A stretch of DNA of 64,000 nucleotides, from the NCBI RefSeq assembly GCF_900010755.1, contig NZ_CZJT01000079.1, positions 62,001 through 126,000 of the forward strand. The letters run 5' to 3'. The notes under the pieces are model-generated. The model was given only the letters and a program-made list of their open reading frames with translations, had not been told where the DNA came from and did no database searches. Every line of letters begins with the position of its first letter. The first letter of the stretch is position 1. Both the position numbers and the translations under genes were made by a program. This DNA is from Paeniglutamicibacter antarcticus (lineage in GTDB: Bacteria; Actinomycetota; Actinomycetes; Actinomycetales; Micrococcaceae). Shown one piece after another: positions 8,803 to 17,368 of the stretch.

Positions 8803-9111
8803 CCCCCGGCTCCCGGACCTCGGCTGTGATGCTCACGGATCCGCAGAGGATCCGGCAGGCCCCGCGGTGCCCGTCGCGGACTGCGGTGAACGTTCCCCGG
8901 GTTGCCTCCCGCGCTCCGAGGTCCGAGGAATCCTTGGACCGCGGTTCAAGGGCTGTCTCTTGCTATCCCTTGGCGGTTGGCGTGGGCTTGGGGGCGGCCT
9001 CCCCGGGCCCGGCGGTGCCGGCTGCCGAAAGGTGGATCAATGATGCTGGCACATAGGGTTCCTGGTTCCTTTGCTGGTGGTTGTCCTGGTGGGGGTTCGT
9101 TCGGGAACCGT
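8803..9111. other. Non-coding interval, 309 bp
   Basis: No convincing gene. On the minus strand a 29-codon GTG frame (about 9052 to 8966), preceded by an AGGAA-like site and ending in PKPTPTAKG, follows the oxidoreductase; it could be a small peptide or chance. No terminator hairpin with a T-run was seen. Confidence 0.4.
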
Positions 9112-10485
9112 TCAGGCGCGACCGGAGATGAGATCCGCGATACGGGCGATCTTCGAGGTTGCCGGGCGCCCGCTTTTCTCCGCTTGGTCCGCGATGCCGT
9201 AGGCCTTGTAGAGCGACTGGACGGCGATCCAGCGAGCGGGTTCGACCTCCCACTTGCGTACCTTGCGGTTCACCCATGGCATGTGGGTCAGTTCGCTGCC
9301 TGGGTCCAGGATCAAATCGCGCAGCGTGCGCCCGGCAAGGTTGGTGGCCGTGACTCCGGTGCCGACGTAGCCGCCGGCCCAGCCGATCCCGGTTTCCTGG
9401 TCCAGGCCAACGGTTGCCTTCCAGTCCCGGGGCACGCCCAGCACCCCGGCCCAGGCGTGGTCGATTGCCGCGCCCCGGGCCGCCGGGAACATGTCGTGCA
9501 GGATGCCGGTGAGCAGCTTGATGGTGCCCGGCTGGGTGGCACCGTCGGTGTCGGTCTGCGAGCCGTAGCGGTAGGGCACCCCGCGACCGCCCAGGGCGAT
9601 GCGCCCGTCCTCGGTGCGCTGCGCATACATGTAGGCGTGGGCCATGTCCCCGACGGTGTCCCGGTCGTTCCACCCGATTTCATCCCACACCGAATCCGGC
9701 AGGGGAGCGGTGGCGATCATCGAGGAATTCATCGGCAGCCATTCGCGATGCGATCCCTTGAGGTTTGCCGTGAAACCCTCGGTGGCACGCAGGACATAGG
9801 TGGCCTCGACGGTGCCATAGGCGGTGAGTGCATTGCGGGGGAGGATCTCGGTGACCGCAGTGCCCTCATAAATCCGCACCCCCAGGCGTTCGCAGGCCTC
9901 GGCCAGGCCGCGCACCAGCTTGGCCGGGTGGATGCGGGCAGCGTGCGGCTGGTGGATGGACCCCAAGGCGTTGGAGATGTTGATGCGCTCGCCGGTTTCC
10001 TTGGCATCAAGCAGCCTGGTCCCGGCCTCGGGCCAAAGCGCCTCGGCCTGCGCCACGGCCTTGAGCCGGGCAAGCTGCGCCGCGTTGCGGGCAACGTTTA
10101 GTTCCCCGCCCTTGTGGAAGTGCGCGTCGATGCTCTCGGCCCCGGCCGTGGAAATGACCTCGTCGACTGTCTCGTTCAGTAGTTCCTGGAAGCGGCCGAC
10201 GGTCTTGCGGCCATGGGACTTGACGTACTGGCTGCGGCCGCCGGTGATTGAGTTGGTCAACCATCCGCCATTGCGTCCGGAGGCACCGAACCCGGCAAAG
10301 CGGCTCTCGAGGACCACCACGTCAAGGGACGGGTCCGCCTTCTTCAAGTAGTACGCGGTCCACAGGCCGGTGTAGCCGGCACCGACGATTGCCACATCCG
10401 CAGTGGTGTCCCCGGTGAGCGGCGTGCGCTGGCCCGGCAGTCCGTCTTCCGCGAACCAAAATGAAACGTTGCCGTTGACTGTCAT
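9112..10485 (-). CDS. FAD-dependent oxidoreductase, PuuB/DadA-like (gamma-glutamylputrescine or amino-acid oxidase)
   Basis: 457-residue flavoprotein of the glycine oxidase/DadA family, oxidising a primary or secondary amine with H2O2 formation. N-terminal Rossmann FAD motif VAIVGAGYTGLWTAYYLKK (about residues 32-50), an ES-R motif closing the ADP site, the flavin-contact stretch GASGRNGGW, and C-terminal AGGYVGTGVTATNLAGR that covers the flavin. GASGRNGGW and the overall length match PuuB-type oxidases. The gene just upstream encodes an XRE-cupin regulator, the PuuR architecture, which supports a polyamine or amino-acid amine substrate. The alternative is another amine or sarcosine-type oxidase. 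Confidence 0.8.
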   Translation of the reverse strand: MTVNGNVSFWFAEDGLPGQRTPLTGDTTADVAIVGAGYTGLWTAYYLKKADPSLDVVVLESRFAGFGASGRNGGWLTNSITGGRSQYVKSHGRKTVGRFQELLNETVDEVISTAGAESIDAHFHKGGELNVARNAAQLARLKAVAQAEALWPEAGTRLLDAKETGERINISNALGSIHQPHAARIHPAKLVRGLAEACERLGVRIYEGTAVTEILPRNALTAYGTVEATYVLRATEGFTANLKGSHREWLPMNSSMIATAPLPDSVWDEIGWNDRDTVGDMAHAYMYAQRTEDGRIALGGRGVPYRYGSQTDTDGATQPGTIKLLTGILHDMFPAARGAAIDHAWAGVLGVPRDWKATVGLDQETGIGWAGGYVGTGVTATNLAGRTLRDLILDPGSELTHMPWVNRKVRKWEVEPARWIAVQSLYKAYGIADQAEKSGRPATSKIARIADLISGRA

Positions 10486-10549
10486 GGGGGAATAACTCCT
10501 GGTTGGCTTTCGAAGGTGGGCGGCTGCGGGTGTGTTTCGGCCGGGTGGT

Positions 10550-11110
10550 TCAGGCGGCGGGCGGGGAGATGACCCAGAGGACTTCTGCTGTGTCTTCCCC
10601 GATATTGCGTAGCCCGTGTTCGGTGGAACTGAGGTATTCGATGCTGTCCCCGGCCTCTAGCAGGTGTTTTTCGTCCCCGACGGCCAGTTCGATGCTGCCG
10701 CGAAGGCACATCACAAACTCCTGGGCGTTGCCGTGCGAGTAGTGTTCGCCGCCGGTGCTGCCACCGGGTTCGATGTCCCCGGTGTAGATTTCCAGGTTGC
10801 GCAGCGGCGGGCGGGTCAGGCTGAATTTGGTCAACCCGTCGGCCATGTGGATGCGGGGACGTTCGCTTTTTCTAAGGACGCCCCTGCAGTCCTTGATGCG
10901 CCCCTCGATGAGTTCGGCCGCGCTCACGCCAAGGGCTGTCGCCAGGTTCCTGAGACTGGCAACGCTCGCATTGGAACGGTCGTTTTCCAGTTGGCTGAGA
11001 AACCCGGAACTCAGGCCGGCCATGGTTGCCAGGCGTCGCAGGGTCAACCCGCGAAGTTCACGCGCTGCACGAACGCGGGATCCGAGAGACTCCTCGATTT
11101 CCGTTTCCAT
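10550..11110 (-). CDS. XRE-cupin transcriptional regulator (PuuR-like)
   Basis: 186 residues: N-terminal lambda-repressor-type helix-turn-helix (residues ~10-65; RRLATMAGLSSGFLSQLENDRSNASVASL) and a C-terminal cupin ligand domain (EHYSHGNAQEFVMCLRGSIEL). This pairing is typical of PuuR and similar repressors of polyamine and amino-acid catabolism. It lies 64 bp upstream of, and in the same direction as, the FAD oxidoreductase, so the two probably form an autoregulated operon. Effector identity is not visible. Confidence 0.88.
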   Translation of the reverse strand: METEIEESLGSRVRAARELRGLTLRRLATMAGLSSGFLSQLENDRSNASVASLRNLATALGVSAAELIEGRIKDCRGVLRKSERPRIHMADGLTKFSLTRPPLRNLEIYTGDIEPGGSTGGEHYSHGNAQEFVMCLRGSIELAVGDEKHLLEAGDSIEYLSSTEHGLRNIGEDTAEVLWVISPPAA

Positions 11111-11300
11111 CCGGGTGGCACCCTGTTCCCTTTACCAATCGCGCTGCTACATGGCACTAAACACTCTGTTCACTCCCAAGCGTAGGCTCATGTGACCCGG
11201 CGCACAACGAGGGCTTTTTCGTGACAGGTGATCGGGCCGTGAAGGTCGGTGCCCGAAACGATAAAGCGCCCGAACTCGCCAAAGTGCCCGCAACGACAAC

Positions 11301-11337
11301 GTGCCGACGCTCCTCCTTTTGGGAGGAGCGCCGGCAC
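11301..11337. terminator. Hairpin downstream of copA
   Basis: Two 16-base arms (11301-11316 and 11322-11337) pair with one mismatch around a short T-rich loop, between the regulator start at 11110 and the copA stop at 11380. No long T-run follows, so it is an imperfect intrinsic terminator, most likely ending copA transcription on the minus strand. The remainder of the 269-bp gap shows no gene. Confidence 0.55.
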
Positions 11338-11379
11338 TTTGACCAAGCGTTGTCTACGGGCCGCAGCCCCGGGGCACGG

Positions 11380-13692
11380 CTATCGCTTACCGAAGCTACG
11401 CAGGCGCAGCGAGTTGGCAACCACCAGCACCGAGCTGGCGGCCATGGCGGCGCCGGCGATCATCGGGTTCAGGAAGCCAAGTGCGGCAATCGGGATGCCC
11501 GCGGTGTTGTAGGCGAAAGCCCAGAACAGGTTCACCTTGATGGTGCCAAGGGTCTTGCGGGAGAGTTCGATGGACTGGGCGACCTGGGTCAGATCGTTGC
11601 CCATGATGGTCAGGTCCGCGGCCTCGATGGCGACATCCGTGCCCGATCCCATGGCAATGCCGAGGTCCGCCTGGGCCAGCGCCGGGGCGTCGTTCACGCC
11701 GTCACCGACCATGGCAACCACCTGTCCGCGGGCCTGCAGCTCGCGCACCGCCTGCGCCTTGCCGTCGGGGAAGACATCGGCAAATACATCTTCCTCGGCG
11801 ATGCCGACCTGCGCGGCAACCCGCTTGGCAACCGCAGCGTTATCCCCGGTGAGCAGGACCGGGCGCAGGCCCAGTTCCTTCAGCTTGGCGATGGCTGCCG
11901 CCGAAGATTCCTTGATGGTGTCGGTCAGGTTGACCAGCCCGGCAAAGGTTCCGTCGACGCCGACCATGATCGAGGTGGCTCCTGACTGCTGTGCGGCGGC
12001 CAGGTCCGCAAGGTCCGCATCGTTAAGCTCGATGCCGTTTTCACGCAGCCAGCTGATCCGCCCGGCGACCACCGTGCGGGTGCCGACGGTGGCACGGACG
12101 CCGCCGCCCGGTGCCGAATTGAAACCTGCGGATTCGGGCAGGTCGGCGGTGGCTCGCGCCGCCGCAACGATCGCGTGGGCAATCGGGTGTTCGGAGCCCG
12201 ACTCGGCGGCGCCAGCCAAGGCCAGTAGTTCAGTTTCGGTAAATCCTGCGGCCGGGGTCACCGAGGCGACGGAGAGGTTGCCTTCGGTGATGGTGCCGGT
12301 CTTGTCCAGCAGCACGGTGTCGATCTTGCGGGTGTCCTCGAGGACTTGCGGTCCGCGGATCAGGATGCCCAGCTGGGCGCCGCGACCGGTTCCCACCAGC
12401 AGGCCGATGGGCGTTGCCAAGCCCAGGGCGCACGGGCAGGCGATGACCAGCACCGCAACCGCCGCTGCGAATGCCGAGTTCAGGTCCCGGGTGAGCACCA
12501 GCCACAGGATGAATGTCAGTACCGCGATGACCAGCACGATCGGCACGAAGACCGCCGAGATGCGGTCGGCCAGCCGGGCGATCGGCGCCTTGCCGGTCTG
12601 CGCCTCGGAGACCAGCCGGCCCATCTGGGCCAGCGTGGTGTCCGCCCCGACGCGGGTTGCGCGCACCACCAGGGCCCCGGAGGTGTTGATGGTGGCACCG
12701 GTAACCGTGTCATCCGGCCCCACCTCGACGGGCATGGATTCGCCGGTGACCAGTGCTGTGTCGATGGCCGAGTGGCCGGAGACCACAAAACCGTCGGTGG
12801 CGATTTTTTCGCCCGGGCGGACAACAAATTCATCACCCGGGACCAGGGCGGAGGCTGCAATCTTGGTTTCGATGCCATTGCGCAGCAGTGTTGCTTCCTT
12901 GGCGCCCAAATCCAGCAGGGTTTTCAGGGCGTCCCCGGCCTGCGACTTGGCGCGTGCCTCAAGGTAGCGGCCCAGCAGCAGGAAGGTTGCTACCACGCCA
13001 GCTGTCTCAAAGTAGAGTGCGTGTTCGCTCATCGCCATGCCCACGTGCGCGGTGATGTTCGGATCGGCGATCAGTTGCCAGAGGGAGAAGAAGTAGGCTG
13101 CCAGCACGCCGATGGATACCAGGGTGTCCATGGTGGAGGCGAAGTGCCGGGCGTTGATGGCAGCTGCCCGGTGGAACGGCCAGGCCGACCAGAACACCAC
13201 CGGGGTGGCCAAGGCCAGCGCCACCCAACCCCAGTGGGGGAATTGTGCGCCCGGGATCATGGAAATGATGAACAACGGAACCGTGAAAATGGCGGCGACG
13301 ATCAGGCGCTTTTTCAAATCGCCCCCGGTCTGGTGGGCAGCGTGATTCATTCCCGGCGCCGTGTGAGATTCGCCGGCTGTGTGGGTTCCGGTTGCAGGTT
13401 CGCTGTGTGCTGCGGAAGCAGGGGCAAGTGCCGCAGGAGCTGCTGCATACTGGTCGACCTTGACGTTGGCCTGGTATCCGGCGGACTGGACGGTGGCGAT
13501 GAGTTGCTCGTCGCTGACGTCCTCGGGGACCGTGATGCGTGCGGATTCAAGGGGAAGGTTCACCAGGGCTTCGACGCCCTGGATCTTGCCAAGTTTTCGT
13601 TCGACCCGCCCGACACACGATGCGCAGGTCATGCCCTGGATATCCAGTTCGACAATGCGTTGGTTGGCGGGGAACGTGATCTCGTTGCTCAT
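11380..13692 (-). CDS. copA: Copper-translocating P1B-type ATPase
   Basis: 770-residue inner-membrane pump exporting Cu(I), using ATP. In order: one N-terminal heavy-metal domain with GMTCASC (about residue 20); a His/Met-rich linker (residues ~95-125); the first helices; TGES of the actuator domain; the ion-binding CPC motif in IACPCALGLATP (about residue 417); the phosphorylated Asp in DKTGT (about residue 462); and the hinge GDGVNDAPALAQAD (about residue 664). All catalytic residues are present. It is the last gene of csoR-copZ-copA. CPC plus the CsoR context point to copper rather than zinc or cadmium. Confidence 0.95.
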   Translation of the reverse strand: MSNEITFPANQRIVELDIQGMTCASCVGRVERKLGKIQGVEALVNLPLESARITVPEDVSDEQLIATVQSAGYQANVKVDQYAAAPAALAPASAAHSEPATGTHTAGESHTAPGMNHAAHQTGGDLKKRLIVAAIFTVPLFIISMIPGAQFPHWGWVALALATPVVFWSAWPFHRAAAINARHFASTMDTLVSIGVLAAYFFSLWQLIADPNITAHVGMAMSEHALYFETAGVVATFLLLGRYLEARAKSQAGDALKTLLDLGAKEATLLRNGIETKIAASALVPGDEFVVRPGEKIATDGFVVSGHSAIDTALVTGESMPVEVGPDDTVTGATINTSGALVVRATRVGADTTLAQMGRLVSEAQTGKAPIARLADRISAVFVPIVLVIAVLTFILWLVLTRDLNSAFAAAVAVLVIACPCALGLATPIGLLVGTGRGAQLGILIRGPQVLEDTRKIDTVLLDKTGTITEGNLSVASVTPAAGFTETELLALAGAAESGSEHPIAHAIVAAARATADLPESAGFNSAPGGGVRATVGTRTVVAGRISWLRENGIELNDADLADLAAAQQSGATSIMVGVDGTFAGLVNLTDTIKESSAAAIAKLKELGLRPVLLTGDNAAVAKRVAAQVGIAEEDVFADVFPDGKAQAVRELQARGQVVAMVGDGVNDAPALAQADLGIAMGSGTDVAIEAADLTIMGNDLTQVAQSIELSRKTLGTIKVNLFWAFAYNTAGIPIAALGFLNPMIAGAAMAASSVLVVANSLRLRSFGKR

Positions 13693-13770
13693 GATTCCAT
13701 TTCTTTTCTCAAGCCTCGCGGAGGGCCCGGCGCTGGGCGGGGCCCGCGTCCGCGGGCGAGTGGTGGATGC

Positions 13771-14094
13771 TTAGGCGTCCACGGAAACCAGCGTGTAGCC
13801 GGCCTCCGTGACCGCTGCTTCGAGAACATCGTTCTCCAGCGGTGCGTTGGCGGTGAGTGTGGCTGTTGACGTGCCCCCGGCGGAGAGGATGACCTCGACG
13901 TTGCTGACGCCGGGAACTTCATTGAGCTCTTCGGTGACCGAGGCGACACAGTGGCCGCAGGTCATGCCGTCGATTTTCAGGGTGATGTTGTTGCTCATGG
14001 TTTCCTCCGTGGGTCGTGAGGTGATGGTGAGGCCTTCATTGGAGTTGCTTCCGCAGCCGCAGCCGCCACAACCGCAGCTTGATTCGTTGCTCAT
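13771..14094 (-). CDS. copZ: Copper chaperone (HMA domain) with optional Cys-rich leader
   Basis: From the ATG at 14094 the product is 107 residues; from an in-frame ATG at 13998 it is a standard 75-residue CopZ chaperone carrying Cu(I) to CopA via GMTCGHC. The internal start has a strong GGAGG site five bases upstream, whereas the upstream start has only a weak purine stretch. The extra 32 residues hold five cysteines in a Cys-Gly repeat (SCGCGGCGCG) and could bind copper, or may be a separate leader peptide joined in frame. The gene sits between csoR and copA. Both forms may be made. Confidence 0.9.
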   Translation of the reverse strand: MSNESSCGCGGCGCGSNSNEGLTITSRPTEETMSNNITLKIDGMTCGHCVASVTEELNEVPGVSNVEVILSAGGTSTATLTANAPLENDVLEAAVTEAGYTLVSVDA

Positions 14095-14137
14095 GGGATC
14101 TCTTTTCTTGGTTAATGCAGGGGAAAAAGTTTGGGTT

Positions 14138-14467
14138 TTAGCGCAGCAACCGGCCGATGGCGGTGGTCACTTCGGAAACCTTCTCGGCCACGATTGAATC
14201 ATCGCCGGTCTCGAGGGACTGGGCTGCGGCATTGACCACGCAGTGGGAAACGTGGTCCTCGACCAGCCCGAGGCTGACCTTGTGCAGGGCGGCGTTGATC
14301 GCCGAGATCTGCGTGAGGATGTCGATGCAGTATTTCTCCTCGTCAACCATGCGGGTGACCCCGCGAACCTGCCCTTCGATGCGACGCAGTCGCTTCAGCA
14401 GAGCGTCCTTGTTGGCGGTGTAAGCGTGGTTTACATGTTCATCGGCGGGGGCTGCAACGTTTTCCAT
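14138..14467 (-). CDS. csoR: Copper-sensing repressor, CsoR family
   Basis: 109-residue all-helical DUF156/CsoR repressor. The C-H-C copper site is intact: Cys in EKYCIDIL and His-Cys in HVSHCVVN. The N-terminal LLKRLRRIEGQVRGVTRMVDE is the DNA-contacting helix. Copper binding should release it from the G/C-tract operator sites just upstream (14478-14519), inducing the csoR-copZ-copA operon. The gene is first in the operon and therefore autoregulated. RcnR/FrmR sensors are less likely because the ligand set is the CsoR one. Confidence 0.95.
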   Translation of the reverse strand: MENVAAPADEHVNHAYTANKDALLKRLRRIEGQVRGVTRMVDEEKYCIDILTQISAINAALHKVSLGLVEDHVSHCVVNAAAQSLETGDDSIVAEKVSEVTTAIGRLLR

Positions 14468-14477
14468 AACATCAACA

Positions 14478-14519
14478 ATACCCCCACTGGGTATATTGTC
14501 AAGTACCCCCTAGGGGTAT
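14478..14519. promoter_or_regulatory. Two tandem CsoR-type operators
   Basis: ATACCCCCACTGGGTAT (14478-14494) and GTACCCCCTAGGGGTAT (14503-14519) are inverted repeats of the TACCCC/GGGGTA type known for CsoR. They lie immediately before csoR and also upstream of the divergent FemX-like gene at 14562. The second copy is nearly perfect. A copper-controlled divergent promoter is inferred. Confidence 0.85.
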
Positions 14520-14561
14520 CTGGAATGGGGCGCGGCAAGCCATCGTTGCTATGCTGGCTCG

Positions 14562-15707
14562 GTGCCACAGAACCAGCTTTCGATTGCCCCCATCACCTCA
14601 ACCGAGCATTCCTCGTTCCTCAACGCCCGCAAGGGCGTCAGTTTCCTGCAGCGTCCGGAATGGGCCAAGGTCAAGGGCGGCTGGGCCCCGGAATCCATCG
14701 GCTGGTACGACGGGGACGAGATCGTGGGCGTGGCCCTGGTGCTGCACCGTGCGGCCCCGGTCATCGGCCGAACCCTTGCCTACCTGCCCGATGGCCCCGT
14801 CATCGACTGGGCGGACTACTCCATGGACGCGGTGCTGGATCCGATGGTCAAGCACTTCCGTTCCAAGAAGGTCTTCCTGGTTCGCATGGGCCCGGGCTTG
14901 ATGCGCAACACCTGGGCGGCAAACGATGTCCGCAGGGCCCTGTCCGGCGGCACCAACAGCCTCATGCCGGAATTGCCGGTCTCCCGGCACGGTGAGGCAG
15001 CCGAGGCGCTGGCCGCCGAGCTGGCCGCCGCCGGCTGGACCAAGCAGGAGGTCAGCGAGGATTTCGCCGCTGGCCAGCCGGAATTCGTGGCACGCATTCC
15101 GCTGGTTGACGCCAACGGAGGCGCCCTGGACATCGACGGTGTGCTTGCCCAATTCGCACAGACGGCGCGCAGTGAAACCCGCAAGGGAGCCCGCGGCCCG
15201 CTGGAGATCCAGCTGGGCACCGCAGCGGACATGGACCGCTTCCACACCCTGTACAAGGAAACCGCGGACCGCAACGAATTCTCCGGCCGCCCCTCGAGCT
15301 ACTTCACCACCATGTTCACCGAGCTCAACGCCGCGGTTCCGGGATCCTGCACCCTGTACTTCGCCTCATATGAGGGCCAGGACCTGGCCTCGGCTATCCG
15401 CGTGCGCAGCGGAAACCTTGCCTGGTACGTCTACGGAGCCTCCAGCTCCGCCGAGCGCAAGCTCTTTGCGCCCAAGGCGCTGGTCCACCGCATGATCACC
15501 GATTCGCTTGCGGAGGGATGCATCTACCTGGACCAGGGCGGCGTCTCGGCAACCCTTGACAAGGCCCACCACCTTTCGGGTCTCACCCACTTCAAGACCT
15601 CCATGGGCTGTGACATCGTGCAGACCCTCGGAGAATGGGACCTGCCCTTGAACAAGCCGCTGGCCTGGGGCTTCAACAAGTACATGGAGCTGCGCGACCG
15701 CCACTAA
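14562..15707 (+). CDS. FemX/FemAB-like aminoacyl transferase (peptidoglycan bridge)
   Basis: 381 residues. Matches the lipid II:glycine glycyltransferase/FemX family: two GNAT-like folds using aminoacyl-tRNA to add an amino acid to the peptidoglycan stem. Recognisable stretches: FLQRPEWAKVKGGW at the N-terminus, ARSETRKGARG mid-protein, YGASSSAERKLFAPKALVHRMI and the C-terminal GDIV-like GCDIVQTLGEWDLPLNKPLAWG. GTG start; a TATGCT -10-like box at 14550 lies so close that the mRNA may be leaderless. It is followed at once by an ATP-grasp ligase, suggesting the pair builds a mixed cross-bridge. The added residue (perhaps L-Ala) is inferred. Confidence 0.82.
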   Translation: MPQNQLSIAPITSTEHSSFLNARKGVSFLQRPEWAKVKGGWAPESIGWYDGDEIVGVALVLHRAAPVIGRTLAYLPDGPVIDWADYSMDAVLDPMVKHFRSKKVFLVRMGPGLMRNTWAANDVRRALSGGTNSLMPELPVSRHGEAAEALAAELAAAGWTKQEVSEDFAAGQPEFVARIPLVDANGGALDIDGVLAQFAQTARSETRKGARGPLEIQLGTAADMDRFHTLYKETADRNEFSGRPSSYFTTMFTELNAAVPGSCTLYFASYEGQDLASAIRVRSGNLAWYVYGASSSAERKLFAPKALVHRMITDSLAEGCIYLDQGGVSATLDKAHHLSGLTHFKTSMGCDIVQTLGEWDLPLNKPLAWGFNKYMELRDRH

Positions 15708-15757
15708 CCGGCGGCCCGGGGACGAGACGGCGGGGCCGGTGCGATAAGTTTGGACTC

Positions 15758-17038
15758 ATGAGTATTTCCGATTCACAGTCCTTCGTCCCGGTCATCCTTG
15801 GAGGGGACATCGGAACGTACTCGTTGGCCCGCGAATTCCATGAGGCCTACGGGGTCACCAGCATCGGCGTGCCCGCCGGCGGCAACGGCATCATCGATAA
15901 TTCGGTGGCCCTGGAACTGCGCCCGGCCGGCAGCATCCTCGACGAGGACCGCGTGGTCGAACACCTGGCAGCCCTCGGGCGGGAGCTGACCAACGACGGG
16001 CAAAACCCGCGCCCGCTGCTGCTGTGCGGCTCGCTGGACCTGCACGTCATGCTGATCACCCGGCGCCGCGCCGAACTCGAGGCCTACTACACCATTCCGT
16101 ACGTGGAGCTCGAGGTCATGGAGCGCGCGGCGCTGAAGGAAAACTTCTACGAGTTGTGCGAGAAGTTGCAGATCCCGCACCCTGTGACGGTTGCCTACGA
16201 CCCGGCCACCGACCCCGCGCAGCTGCCAGCCGACCTTCCGTTCCCGTTGATCGGCAAGCCCTCGGATTCCTCTACCTGGGTCAGTGCCAAGTTCGACGGC
16301 AAGCAAAAGATCCACACCATCAACACCCGCCCCGAGCTTGAGGACCTGCTGCGGAAAATCCAGGGAAGCGGATACGCCGAGCCCTACATCCTGCAGGAAC
16401 TGATCCCTGGCGGCGACAGCAACATGCGGCTGTGTACCTACTTCAGTTCCCAGGACGGAGTCGTCAGGTTCGCCGGTTACGGCGAGGTCGTCGTGGAGGA
16501 ACACTCGCCGCTGGTGCTGGGAAACTCGGCAGCCATCGTGACCGCAGTCGATGAAACGGTCATCGATGAAGGTCGACGCCTGCTCGAACACCTGGGTTGG
16601 ACCGGCTTCTCCATGTTTGATGCCAAGCTTGATCCACGCGACGGCGTCATCAAGTTTTTTGAACTCAACCCGCGGCTGGGACGCAACCACTACTACCTCA
16701 CCGCCGCCGGTGCCAACGCGGCACGCTTCTACGTGCGCGAATACCTCGGTGCCGAATTCGACGCCACCGAACTTGAGCCCGGCGTCACCCGCACCGATGC
16801 CCATGGGGTCAAGGTGCTGCAGGTAGAGCACCTGTACACGGTGCTGCCGCACCACCTGCTGCGTCGTTTCCTGGACACCGAGGTAGGGGTCAAGGCTGCG
16901 GCACTCTTGAAGGTCGGCAAGGTTTCAAACCCGCTGCGCTACAAGGCCGAGAAGAACCCCAAACGCGCTTGGTTCCTGCTGCTCAATGCCGTCAACCACT
17001 ACCGTAAGTACAAGGCCTACCCGCCACGAACCCCCTAA
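15758..17038 (+). CDS. ATP-grasp carboxylate-amine ligase (D-aspartate ligase-like)
   Basis: 426 residues. Contains an N-terminal pre-ATP-grasp region (ILGGDIGTYSLAREFHEAYG) and an ATP-grasp core with the conserved PFPLIGKPSDSSTW, YILQELIPGGDSNMR, and the Mg-binding FFELNPRLGRNHYYLT. This matches the carboxylate-amine ligase group that includes the enterococcal D-Asp ligase making a peptidoglycan cross-bridge. The ATG at 15758 was chosen because homology starts there; the frame is open earlier inside the FemX gene. The 50-bp spacing to the FemX-like gene implies co-transcription. An A4alpha (acidic residue) cross-bridge role is inferred. Confidence 0.8.
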   Translation: MSISDSQSFVPVILGGDIGTYSLAREFHEAYGVTSIGVPAGGNGIIDNSVALELRPAGSILDEDRVVEHLAALGRELTNDGQNPRPLLLCGSLDLHVMLITRRRAELEAYYTIPYVELEVMERAALKENFYELCEKLQIPHPVTVAYDPATDPAQLPADLPFPLIGKPSDSSTWVSAKFDGKQKIHTINTRPELEDLLRKIQGSGYAEPYILQELIPGGDSNMRLCTYFSSQDGVVRFAGYGEVVVEEHSPLVLGNSAAIVTAVDETVIDEGRRLLEHLGWTGFSMFDAKLDPRDGVIKFFELNPRLGRNHYYLTAAGANAARFYVREYLGAEFDATELEPGVTRTDAHGVKVLQVEHLYTVLPHHLLRRFLDTEVGVKAAALLKVGKVSNPLRYKAEKNPKRAWFLLLNAVNHYRKYKAYPPRTP

Positions 17039-17109
17039 CGGCAGCCGGGTCCTAGCGATCCTCCGGGGGCGGGCGTAGAGTGTGGCTACTGGAGGATTCA
17101 GGAGGAAAA

Positions 17110-17277
17110 ATGGGCGAGTACAAGCTGTACACGGATGCCGAACGTGCAACCTATTTGGCCCCGGCCTGCGAACGCTGCGGACAGCATCGTCACGTGATCT
17201 GGGAAGACAAGGGCGAAGCCGCTGCCCACTGGTCACCGCGCGATGCGGGTTGCTCGAACGAGGCATGCACCGGGTAG
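17110..17277 (+). CDS. 55-residue protein with two Cys pairs
   Basis: Very small protein preceded by AGGAGG at 17100-17105, an excellent ribosome site. Two cysteine pairs (CERC and CSNEAC) could coordinate zinc as a mini ribbon. It begins MGEYKLYTDAERA. No function is known. It follows the ATP-grasp ligase by 71 bp in the same direction. Confidence 0.65.
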   Translation: MGEYKLYTDAERATYLAPACERCGQHRHVIWEDKGEAAAHWSPRDAGCSNEACTG

Positions 17278-17368
17278 TCGCACCCAAACCAAAAATCACG
17301 TTTGCGAGAGTGCGCCGGGGAACCACCGCAATGGAATCCCTCGGCGCACTTCCGTGCGGTGCGGGGGG

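Noticed and set aside
8966-9052. 29-codon GTG frame after the FAD oxidoreductase
   Set aside because: A purine-rich site precedes it, but the peptide is too short and unassigned; kept only as a note in the interval entry.
8902-10101. 399-codon plus-strand open frame
   Set aside because: Antisense to the FAD oxidoreductase, which has all family motifs; the frame shows no recognisable protein.
11537-13869. Two long plus-strand frames (476 and 507 codons) opposite copA
   Set aside because: Low-complexity shadow translations of copA; no motifs.
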